Shown piece after piece: positions 5,314 through 12,060 of a stretch of DNA of 12,060 bases (its first letter is position 1; each line of letters begins with the position of its first letter). The notes beneath the pieces are model-generated. The model did not search any database. It had not been told where the DNA came from and was given only the letters and a program-made list of their open reading frames with translations. Both the position numbers and the translations under genes were made by a program. Source of the stretch: Ruminococcus sp. UBA4385. GTDB taxonomy: Bacteria; Bacillota_A; Clostridia; Oscillospirales; Ruminococcaceae. The stretch spans positions 1-12,060 of the forward strand of contig DGRP01000107.1 in NCBI GenBank assembly GCA_002391065.1. The letters are read 5' to 3'.

Positions 5314-6042
5314 ATGGGAGCTTATCAGGATATATTCGAGAGAGTTGAAAAGAAGTTTATCCTCGATGAAGAGACATACAGGAAATTCATGAAGAGGATA
5401 GAACCGTACTTTGAACCCGATAAGTACTACAAGAGCACTATCTACAATATATACTTTGACACTCCGACGAATATCCTCGTCAGAAACTCTATCGAGAAGC
5501 CTGTGTATAAAGAAAAGCTGAGACTCAGAAGCTACAGCGTTCCGAACAAGGAAAGCACAGTTTTCATAGAGCTGAAGAAAAAGTACAAGGGCGTTGTTTA
5601 TAAGAGAAGAGTTGACATGACCCTTGCTGAGGCTGAGGAATTCCTCGGCGGCGGCAATGCACCGGGAAAGAATAAACAGATAGAAGCTGAGCTCAGATAC
5701 TTTATGAACTTCTATAAAGACTGCGGACCTGCAATGTTTTTAAGCTATGACAGACTGGCTTTCAAGGGCATATCGGACCCGGGGCTCAGACTTACTTTTG
5801 ATACCCACATACTCTACAGACAGGACAACCTGGGGCTCGATAAGGGCACCTGGGGAAAAGAGCTTCTTTCACCCGGAACAAGGATCATGGAAATAAAAAT
5901 ACCCGGCTCCTTCCCGATGTGGCTCTCACGCATTTTAACTGATCTTGAAATTTATCCCGCTTCGTTCTCCAAATACGGCACTGCCTACGCAAAGGAGCTT
6001 ACGCAGGAAATAAAAAAAGGAAAGGTGATCACCTGTGCTTAA
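5314..6042 (+). CDS. VTC-type polyphosphate polymerase domain protein
   Basis: A 242-residue protein made of a single VTC/triphosphate-tunnel-type domain, as in the catalytic domain of yeast Vtc4, which makes inorganic polyphosphate from ATP. Charged tunnel signatures are visible in order: RVEKKF (10-15), KLRLRSY (68-74), FIELKKKYKG with KRR (84-99), YDRLAF (145-150), LRLTFD (158-163), MEIKIPG (192-198) and SFSKYGTAY (217-225). It lacks SPX and membrane segments, so it probably works with the DUF4956 membrane protein encoded next. AAAGGAG 9 bases upstream supports the start. Its stop overlaps the next start by 8 bases, indicating translational coupling. Whether it makes polyphosphate or another product in this organism is not shown. 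Confidence 0.85.
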   Translation: MGAYQDIFERVEKKFILDEETYRKFMKRIEPYFEPDKYYKSTIYNIYFDTPTNILVRNSIEKPVYKEKLRLRSYSVPNKESTVFIELKKKYKGVVYKRRVDMTLAEAEEFLGGGNAPGKNKQIEAELRYFMNFYKDCGPAMFLSYDRLAFKGISDPGLRLTFDTHILYRQDNLGLDKGTWGKELLSPGTRIMEIKIPGSFPMWLSRILTDLEIYPASFSKYGTAYAKELTQEIKKGKVITCA

Positions 6043-6751
6043 TAATCTGCTGACTATTAATGCCGCTTCAACTGATACTACTACACTGGCGGCTGTTTCT
6101 AACAAAGAATTTCTGATATGCTCGCTCGTATCTCTCGGGCTGGGACTTGTAATAGCTTTAGCATTTGCGATAAGCAACAAAGCTAAACAAACCAAGAAAT
6201 CAAAAGGCTTTCTGATGACGCTTGCACTGCTGCCTGTGATCGTTCAGGTAGTTATCATGATGGTAAACGGAAACATCGGAACAGGTGTAGCTGTAATGGG
6301 CGCTTTCGGACTTGTAAGATTCAGATCAGTTCCGGGCTCGGCTGAGGATATATGTGCTATCTTCCTTGCAATGGCTGTAGGTCTTGCAACAGGCACAGAT
6401 CAGCTTGCGGTAGCTGCAATGCTTGCAGTCGGTGTCGGACTTATCTACATCATCTACTCGTTCATTCCAATCGGAAACTCAAACAAGCAGCTCAAGCAGC
6501 TCACAGTTACTATCCCCGAGAGCCTTGACTATGACGGTGCTTTCGATGATATTTTCAACACCTACACATCATCTCATGATCTGGTATCTGTAAAGACTAC
6601 CAATATGGGCAGTCTCTTCAAGCTAAAATACGAAGTTACCTTCAACAGCAGCTCTGATGAGAAGAAGCTTATTGATGAGATAAGAACCAGAAACGGAAAC
6701 CTTGAGATCATGTGTGCAAGAGCATCTGATGATATCACTCAGGCACTCTGA
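6035..6751 (+). CDS. DUF4956 family membrane protein
   Basis: A 238-residue protein starting at GTG 6035, inside the end of the VTC gene, with AGGTGA 7 bases upstream. Hydrophobic segments lie at about 28-46, 59-77, 81-95, 106-120 and 124-144, followed by a soluble C-terminal domain of about 90 residues (150-238). The family hallmark GAFGLVRFRSVPGSAEDI is at 89-106. DUF4956 genes commonly sit beside VTC-domain genes in Firmicutes, and the 8-base overlap here supports a joint membrane complex. A role as membrane anchor or polymer channel for the VTC enzyme is plausible, but the family has no settled function that I know of. Confidence 0.88.
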   Translation: MLNNLLTINAASTDTTTLAAVSNKEFLICSLVSLGLGLVIALAFAISNKAKQTKKSKGFLMTLALLPVIVQVVIMMVNGNIGTGVAVMGAFGLVRFRSVPGSAEDICAIFLAMAVGLATGTDQLAVAAMLAVGVGLIYIIYSFIPIGNSNKQLKQLTVTIPESLDYDGAFDDIFNTYTSSHDLVSVKTTNMGSLFKLKYEVTFNSSSDEKKLIDEIRTRNGNLEIMCARASDDITQAL

Positions 6752-6767
6752 TACGGAGATGATTAGT

Positions 6768-8759
6768 ATGACTTTTTCAATGCTTAAAAGAGCCGCTGCA
6801 GCTGCGGCGGCTCTGACTATATCCATAAGTGCATTTGCAGGCTGCTCAGACAGCAGTTCAAGCAGTACGGGAAGCAGTTCCTCAGCTGTGGTGAATACAT
6901 CGGGGATAGATACCTCGGTGGCTGCAGAGGACCTCGATGTGGGCTACGATGAAAACAGTGCCGCAAGCATTATTTTTGAAAATACCGCTGCAACAGTAAG
7001 CGGCAGCGGAGTTTCAGCTGACGGTGCAGTTGCTACGATCGAAGCATCGGGCGAATATGTTCTGAGTGGAAGCTCAGCAAACGGGCAGCTGATAGTAAAT
7101 GCTGATAAGGACGCTGAAATAAAGCTTGTGCTGAAAGGGCTTGACCTAAGCTGTGAGAATAATGCTCCTATCTATGTTAAGAAGGCTAAGAAGGTCATTA
7201 TCACTCTTGAAGACGGCACAGAAAACGTGCTGAGCGACAGCGAAAGCTATGAGCTTGAAAGTGATGAGAACACAGACGGCTGTCTGTTCTCAAAGGCTGA
7301 CCTTACTATAAACGGAAGCGGTTCTCTGACGGTAAATGCTAACTATAAGCATGGTATCGTTTCAAAAGACGACCTCGTTATCACTGACGGAAGCATTAAT
7401 GTTACAGCTGCGTCTGCTGCTCTTGAGGGCAAGGACTGCGTTAAAATCTCAGGCGGTGAGCTTAATCTCGATGCCGGAAAAGACGCTGTCAGATCTACTA
7501 ATGATGAGGAAGACGATAAAGGCTTCATTAGTGTATCGGGCGGTAATATTGAAATAATCTCAAACGGTGATGCTTTTCAGGCTGAAACGCTTATAACTGT
7601 CACCGACGGAACTATAAATGCCGTTACAGGAGGAAGCAGTGAAAACGCTTCTATGAAGTCTGACGGAACTCCGAACATGGACTGGCAGAATGATATGGAC
7701 AACGGAGGAGGCGGCTTCGGAGGCAGAGGCTTTGACCGAAACGGAACTATGGAAGAGCCTCCCGAAATGCCTGACGGTGGAATGGGCACTCCCCCTGATA
7801 TGGAAAATGCCGCAGCTGATGGCGGCGAAGATGTGTTCACTAATGCGGTCAGCGTGAGCGATAATGCTTATGTGCTGACTTCATCAGAGGACAGCAGCTC
7901 TGCCTCTGCAAAAGGCTTTAAGGCGGAAAAGGGTATCAGCATTTCAGGCGGTACCATCACTATCGACTCGGCTGATGATTCTCTGCACACTGACGGAAGT
8001 ATTTCTATCAGCGGCGGCGAGCTGGATCTTTCCTCGGGCGATGACGGTATTCATGCTGACGAGAATATAAACATTACAGACGGAAATCTTTCAATAGATA
8101 AGAGCCATGAAGGCATTGAGGGCCTGACAGTAGTTATTGACGGAGGAAATGTCTCCGTTAATGCTAACGATGACGGTATTAACTGCGGCGGCGGAAGCGA
8201 CTCCAACTCCGAAGGCAGAATGGGTAAGGACGAGTTTGCCGCACAGGAAGGCGTTGCTCTTACTATCAACGGCGGAGTTGTGAATGTTGTATCAAGCGGT
8301 GACGGGCTTGACTCTAACGGTGATCTTTACATCAACGGCGGAATGGTTTACGTCAGCGGCTCAACAAACGGAGGAAACGGAGCTCTTGACTATAACGGTG
8401 AGGCTGTTATAACAGGCGGAACTGTAGTTGCCTGCGGTGCCGTAGGCATGGAGGAGGGCTTCACGGACAACTCAACTCAGTACAGTGTACTGCATGACCT
8501 GAGTTCTTCTCTAAGCTCGGGACAGGAGCTTACAATAACTGACAGCGAAGGCAAAACTATTGCAGTATATACACCTCAGATAAACTGGCAGAGCGTAGTA
8601 TTCAGCTCTCCCGAGATGAAAGACGGTGAGACCTACACTATCTCCTGCGGTGATGTTTCCGAGACTGTTACAACTGACGGAATTGTTACCTCTAATGCCA
8701 CAGGCGGCATGGGAGGCAACCGCGGCGGCTTCGGAGGAAGAGGCGAAAGAGGCTTCTGA
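6768..8759 (+). CDS. Large surface lipoprotein with beta-helix repeats (DUF4353/carbohydrate-binding-domain type)
   Basis: A 663-residue predicted lipoprotein. ATG 6768 is chosen because GGAG (6755-6758) is 9 bases upstream and the product then starts MTFSMLKR followed by a run of seven alanines and a lipobox-like AFAGC with Cys26. A Ser-rich linker (about 27-43) follows. Two blocks, about residues 178-290 and 388-550, consist of imperfect repeats built on hSGGxhxhxSxxDGIH patterns, typical of right-handed beta-helix proteins annotated as carbohydrate-binding domain-containing. Between them (about 307-355) is a Gly/Met/Pro/Asn-rich insert, and a related Gly/Arg-rich tail ends the protein. It lies 16 bases after the DUF4956 gene, so it belongs to the VTC operon and probably acts on the outer face of the membrane or wall. 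The ligand is unknown. Confidence 0.83.
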   Translation: MTFSMLKRAAAAAAALTISISAFAGCSDSSSSSTGSSSSAVVNTSGIDTSVAAEDLDVGYDENSAASIIFENTAATVSGSGVSADGAVATIEASGEYVLSGSSANGQLIVNADKDAEIKLVLKGLDLSCENNAPIYVKKAKKVIITLEDGTENVLSDSESYELESDENTDGCLFSKADLTINGSGSLTVNANYKHGIVSKDDLVITDGSINVTAASAALEGKDCVKISGGELNLDAGKDAVRSTNDEEDDKGFISVSGGNIEIISNGDAFQAETLITVTDGTINAVTGGSSENASMKSDGTPNMDWQNDMDNGGGGFGGRGFDRNGTMEEPPEMPDGGMGTPPDMENAAADGGEDVFTNAVSVSDNAYVLTSSEDSSSASAKGFKAEKGISISGGTITIDSADDSLHTDGSISISGGELDLSSGDDGIHADENINITDGNLSIDKSHEGIEGLTVVIDGGNVSVNANDDGINCGGGSDSNSEGRMGKDEFAAQEGVALTINGGVVNVVSSGDGLDSNGDLYINGGMVYVSGSTNGGNGALDYNGEAVITGGTVVACGAVGMEEGFTDNSTQYSVLHDLSSSLSSGQELTITDSEGKTIAVYTPQINWQSVVFSSPEMKDGETYTISCGDVSETVTTDGIVTSNATGGMGGNRGGFGGRGERGF

Positions 8760-8812
8760 ATACTCCCCTGTTAATCACACCAATATCTTATCTTCTTCAT
8801 AATTTTACTCTG

Positions 8813-8852
8813 GGTCGAGGCCGTTCCTTTATGGAACGGCTTTGGTCTTTTT
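8813..8852 (+). terminator. Terminator of the VTC operon
   Basis: GCCGTTCC (8820-8827) pairs perfectly with GGAACGGC (8833-8840) around TTTAT; the stem extends outward to 8813/8847 with several G-T pairs. Five T residues follow at 8848-8852. It lies 53 bases after the lipoprotein stop. Confidence 0.9.
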
Positions 8853-8937
8853 ATCTTAAAAATCTACACTTTCAGCTTGTAAAATCAAAAGCACTTTGTT
8901 TATTGCTACAAATTATAGTTTCGCACAAAGAATTCTC

Positions 8938-8966
8938 TTGACTTTTGTTTCAAATGGAATTATACT
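8938..8966 (+). promoter_or_regulatory. Sigma-70 promoter of the ABC transporter operon
   Basis: TTGACT (8938-8943) and TATACT (8961-8966) are separated by 17 bases. Initiation near 8973 would leave a leader of about 50 bases before the ATG at 9025. Unlike the P2 and VTC promoters it has a proper -35 and no TTTAAG tandem boxes, so it should not need the same activator. Confidence 0.8.
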
Positions 8967-8971
8967 TTAAT

Positions 8972-8993
8972 TAAGTTAGTTCAATCTAACCTA
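8972..8993. promoter_or_regulatory. Candidate repressor operator at the ABC operon start site
   Basis: TAAGTTAG (8972-8979) and CTAACCTA (8986-8993) form an inverted repeat matching at 7 of 8 positions around TTCAAT. It covers the predicted transcription start, a common place for PadR, TetR or MarR-type repressors of drug-type ABC transporters. No such regulator is encoded in the window, so this is speculative. Confidence 0.35.
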
Positions 8994-9024
8994 GAACAAA
9001 AATCAAGCAAAGGCAGGAGATAAT

Positions 9025-9723
9025 ATGTTTTTGGAAATAAGCGGGATAAAGAAAAGCTTTGGAGAGGGCGAAGGCCGAGTCGAGGTGCTGAAAGGAATTG
9101 ATGCACAGATAGAAAAAGGAGAGATCTGTGTACTTCTTGGTCCTTCCGGCTCAGGAAAATCGACACTGCTGAACATCATAGGCGGTATCGACAGTGCGGA
9201 CAGCGGATACATTTCGATCAACGGTGAAAAGACCGCCGATATGAGCGAAAAAGCTCTCACTCAGTACAGAAGAAAGCATCTGGGATATATTTTCCAGATG
9301 TATAATCTGATTCCTAATCTGAACATCAAGGAGAATGTGGAGGTAGGTGCATATCTCAGCGATAATCCGCTGAATACCGATGAGCTGCTTAAATCACTCG
9401 GGCTTTACGAGCACCGCCACAAGCTGCCGAACCAGCTCTCGGGCGGTCAGCAGCAGAGGACGGCAATAGGGCGAGCTATGGTAAAAAACCCTGATATACT
9501 CCTCTGTGATGAGCCTACAGGAGCGCTTGACTATAAGACCTCCAAGGAGATACTGAAGCTCATTTCCGACCTTAATGCTCAGTACAGAAATACCGTTATC
9601 ATGGTTACACATAATGACGCTATAAAAAATATGGCCGACAGAGTAATTAAGCTTCGTGACGGTGTTATAAGAAAGAACTACATAAATGAAACTAAGCTCT
9701 CTGTTGAAGAGCTTGACTGGTAA
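9025..9723 (+). CDS. ABC transporter ATP-binding protein (MacB/LolD/BceA type)
   Basis: A 232-residue nucleotide-binding subunit. Walker A GPSGSGKST is at 39-47, the Q loop at Q91 in FQMYNLIP, the signature LSGGQQQR at 138-145, Walker B ILLCDEP with catalytic E163, D loop GALD (166-169) and H-loop H196. The FQMYNLIPNLNIKENVE stretch is typical of ATPases that pair with FtsX-type permeases, which move or pull on peptides and lipoproteins rather than import small solutes. AGGAG lies 5 bases before ATG 9025. The permease gene follows after 14 bases with its own strong ribosome site, so the two form one transporter. The substrate is not evident; drug or antimicrobial peptide export or sensing are possible roles. 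Confidence 0.95.
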   Translation: MFLEISGIKKSFGEGEGRVEVLKGIDAQIEKGEICVLLGPSGSGKSTLLNIIGGIDSADSGYISINGEKTADMSEKALTQYRRKHLGYIFQMYNLIPNLNIKENVEVGAYLSDNPLNTDELLKSLGLYEHRHKLPNQLSGGQQQRTAIGRAMVKNPDILLCDEPTGALDYKTSKEILKLISDLNAQYRNTVIMVTHNDAIKNMADRVIKLRDGVIRKNYINETKLSVEELDW

Positions 9724-9737
9724 AGGGGGAGGAGAAA

Positions 9738-11990
9738 ATGCATAACCCCCTTAATAAGCGTCTGCCAAGAGAGCTTAAAGGCGAGTTCTCAAAGTATCTG
9801 ATCATATTTCTGTTTTTTATAATCACGATTTCTCTGGTATCGGGCTTTCTGGTTGCAGATAACAGTCTGATAGCTGCTTACGATGAGAGCTTTGATAAGT
9901 ACAACATTGAAGACGGAAACTTTGAGTATGCAGAAGAGATAACCTCTGAGGCTAAGGATACTATCGAAGCAGAGAGCCTGACGGTATACAATAATTACTA
10001 TAAGGAGTTTGATACCGAGGATTATACCAGCAATCTGCGTATTTTCGGAGAAAGACATGAGGTAGATAAGCTCTGTCTGCTAACGGGAGAGTTCCCTTCT
10101 GCTGACGGAGAGATAGCAATCGACAGACTTTACGGTGAAAACCACAAGCTTGAGATCGGCGATACAATTAAAATCAAGGACACTGAGCTTACAGTTTGCG
10201 GAACAGTTGCTTTTTCAGACTACTCTACCCTGTTCAGTGACAATTCCGACCTGATGTTTGATAATGACAAGTTTGGTATCGGTACTGTAACTGATGAGTA
10301 CTATAAAAAGCTCAGCGATGTTCATGAGCACTATGTATATTCATGGGTATATGATGATAAGCCCTCTGATGACAAGGCTGCCAAAGACAGAGCCGATGAC
10401 CTTATGAAGGTGCTGGCCGCAAACGGACCTCTTACGAATTTCATACCTGAATACAGTAATCAGGCTATAATCTTTACGGGAAATGACTTCGGCGGAGATA
10501 AGAACTCTATCATTGTTTTTCTGTATGCTCTGATAATCATTCTTGCTTTTGTATTTTCTATTACAATAAGCAATACCATAAACAAGGAAGCCTGCGTAAT
10601 AGGAACGCTCAGAGCCTCGGGCTATTCAAAGGGCGAAATGGTAAGGCATTATATGATAGTGCCTATGGTAGTGCTTCTTGTGGCTGCACTTATCGGTAAT
10701 GTCTTAGGATATACAGTATTTCAGGAGTTTTTTGCAAATCTCTATCTGCACAGCTACAGTCTGCCGACATATAAAGTGCTTTGGACTCCGAATGCTTTTG
10801 TGCTGACAACTGTTATTCCTTTCCTGATAATGCTGTTTATAAACTTCATTATGCTGTCATCTAAGATGAGAATATCACCTCTCAGGTTCATCAGACGTGA
10901 TATAGGAAAGAAAACAAAGAAGAAAGCATTTAAGCTTAATACGAAGATAAATATTATGACCAGATTCAGGCTGAGAGTTATCTTCCAGAACATACCTAAC
11001 TATATTACTATCTTTGTTGGTATTTTCTTTGCTGAGTTTATCATTCTGTTCGGTCTGGTGTTCTCGCCTATGCTTGATAACTTCAAAGACGAGATAGTTG
11101 ACAGTATGTTCTCAAAATATCAGTATGTACTGAAAGCTCCTGCAGAGACTGAAAACATCAAGGCCGAAAAAGCTGCACTTACTTCGCTTGAAACCTATAA
11201 ATCAAAATTCAAGCAGGAAGACGTTACTATCTACGGAGTTGAGCCTGACAGCCGCTTCATTAAGCTCGCTTCTCACGGAGACAAGGTGACTATCTCGACA
11301 GCTTATAACCACAAGTTCGGCTATGAGGTCGGAGATGTTATCACGCTTCAGGAAAAGTATACAGAAAAGAAATATAAATTCACAGTCGGAGGCTTCTTCG
11401 ATTATCCGTCAACTATTGCGATCTTTATGGACAGAGAGCAGTTCAACAAGGTCTTTGATAATGATGCCGACTACTACAATATGTATATGTCAAACTCGGA
11501 GATAAGTGATATTGACGAAAAGCTAATAGCCTCAACAATAACCGAAGATGACCTTACCAAGACCTCCCGTCAGCTGACAAGGTCTATGGGAGACATGATG
11601 ATGATCTTTGTTGTGTTTGGAGTTATAGTGTTCGTGCTGATAATCTATCTGCTTGCAAAGATAATAATCGAGAAAAACGCACAGTCAATCTCCATGACAA
11701 AAATCCTCGGATATAATAACCGAGAAATAAACAGGCTGTATATTCACACGACATCAATAATAACGGTGCTTTCTCTGCTGATATGTCTGCCGATTATGAA
11801 CTTAATACTTGAAAAGGTATTTGTGTTCGTATTTTCTGCATACCCGGGCTGGCTTGAGTACAGCTGCCCGCCGATAACTATGGTAAAGGTGCTGAGCCTT
11901 GGTATCATCTCATATTTTGTTGTAGCTTTTGTGCTGACCAGAAAAACTAAGAAGATACCTCTCGATGAAGCACTTAAAAATGTGGAATAG
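9738..11990 (+). CDS. FtsX-family ABC transporter permease
   Basis: A 750-residue permease and partner of the ATPase encoded 14 bases upstream; GGGGGAGGAG just before the ATG is a strong ribosome site. Eight membrane segments are visible at about 20-40, 257-278, 306-328, 353-373, 421-443, 621-642, 671-692 and 716-734. Two large external domains, about 41-256 and 444-620, separate them. Two FtsX cores are present: GTLRASGYSKGEM near 289-301 and MTKILGYNNREI near 653-664, each next to a TM helix. The tail PLDEALKNVE is typical of the family. This duplicated four-helix layout differs from the ten-helix BceB type and from the four-helix MacB. The gene appears intact; substrate unknown. Confidence 0.92.
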   Translation: MHNPLNKRLPRELKGEFSKYLIIFLFFIITISLVSGFLVADNSLIAAYDESFDKYNIEDGNFEYAEEITSEAKDTIEAESLTVYNNYYKEFDTEDYTSNLRIFGERHEVDKLCLLTGEFPSADGEIAIDRLYGENHKLEIGDTIKIKDTELTVCGTVAFSDYSTLFSDNSDLMFDNDKFGIGTVTDEYYKKLSDVHEHYVYSWVYDDKPSDDKAAKDRADDLMKVLAANGPLTNFIPEYSNQAIIFTGNDFGGDKNSIIVFLYALIIILAFVFSITISNTINKEACVIGTLRASGYSKGEMVRHYMIVPMVVLLVAALIGNVLGYTVFQEFFANLYLHSYSLPTYKVLWTPNAFVLTTVIPFLIMLFINFIMLSSKMRISPLRFIRRDIGKKTKKKAFKLNTKINIMTRFRLRVIFQNIPNYITIFVGIFFAEFIILFGLVFSPMLDNFKDEIVDSMFSKYQYVLKAPAETENIKAEKAALTSLETYKSKFKQEDVTIYGVEPDSRFIKLASHGDKVTISTAYNHKFGYEVGDVITLQEKYTEKKYKFTVGGFFDYPSTIAIFMDREQFNKVFDNDADYYNMYMSNSEISDIDEKLIASTITEDDLTKTSRQLTRSMGDMMMIFVVFGVIVFVLIIYLLAKIIIEKNAQSISMTKILGYNNREINRLYIHTTSIITVLSLLICLPIMNLILEKVFVFVFSAYPGWLEYSCPPITMVKVLSLGIISYFVVAFVLTRKTKKIPLDEALKNVE

Positions 11991-12010
11991 CTTATAAGTA
12001 TATTTTTTTA

Positions 12011-12060
12011 AGGCAACACCGCACGACCTCTGTGCATCAGATGTGCAGAGGCGTTAGCCG
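12011..12060. repeat. Structured intergenic sequence cut by the window end
   Basis: CCTCTGTGCA (12027-12036) pairs with TGTGCAGAGG (12042-12051) with two G-T pairs around TCAGA. CG (12024-12025) with CG (12052-12053) and GGCAA (12012-12016) with TT-A-GCC (12054-12059) extend it into a longer imperfect stem. It begins 20 bases after the permease stop, just after a run of seven T at 12003-12009, and has no gene. It may be the end of an intergenic repeat or MITE, or an RNA structure continuing beyond the window. Confidence 0.4.

Noticed and set aside
6702..6767. Upstream extension of the lipoprotein gene to an earlier ATG
   Set aside because: It would overlap the DUF4956 gene by 50 bases and bury the signal peptide; ATG 6768 has a well-placed GGAG and gives a normal lipoprotein start.
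8960..8980. TTTAATTAAG near the ABC promoter as another copy of the tandem TTTAAG boxes
   Set aside because: It lies downstream of the -10, not over the -35, and lacks the 10-base repeat period and GGT extension.

Overview
The window looks like a chromosomal segment of a low-to-mid GC gut or rumen Firmicute, most likely a Ruminococcus-like member of the Oscillospiraceae. This rests on AGA-dominated arginine codons, strong GGAGG/GGGTGA ribosome binding sites with occasional TTG and GTG starts, a T-box leader, TTCG-type intergenic hairpins, and the gene families present. The taxon is inferred from style, not from a database match. All recognised genes are on the + strand.

Layout: (1) 1-119, the last codons of an upstream gene with a CxxC motif, then a terminator. 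(2) 133-2479, an OmpR-family response regulator and a HAMP-less sensor kinase. Their leader carries a MITE-like element of about 180 bp with terminal inverted repeats and a 10-12 bp flanking direct repeat that includes a -10 box. (3) 2488-5014, a tyrosine-type T-box riboswitch (specifier UAC) ahead of a NimA/PNPOx-like flavoprotein gene, a small polytopic membrane protein gene, and tyrS. (4) 5219-8852, an operon of a VTC-type polyphosphate polymerase domain protein, a DUF4956 membrane protein and a large beta-helix lipoprotein, closed by a strong terminator. (5) 8938-11990, an ABC ATPase and FtsX-type permease with their own promoter and a possible operator. (6) 12011-12060, a structured sequence cut off by the window end.

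The most interesting signal is regulatory. The promoter next to the response regulator and the promoter of the VTC operon, about 4.9 kb apart, share one architecture: TTTARn-N4-TTTAAGGT-N8-TATAMT, with two 6-bp half-sites exactly 10 bp apart and the same distance to the -10 box. That is how OmpR/PhoB-type activators are usually placed. It suggests that this two-component system regulates itself and the VTC/DUF4956/lipoprotein surface system across the intervening tRNA-controlled tyrS operon. This is inference from sequence and needs testing.
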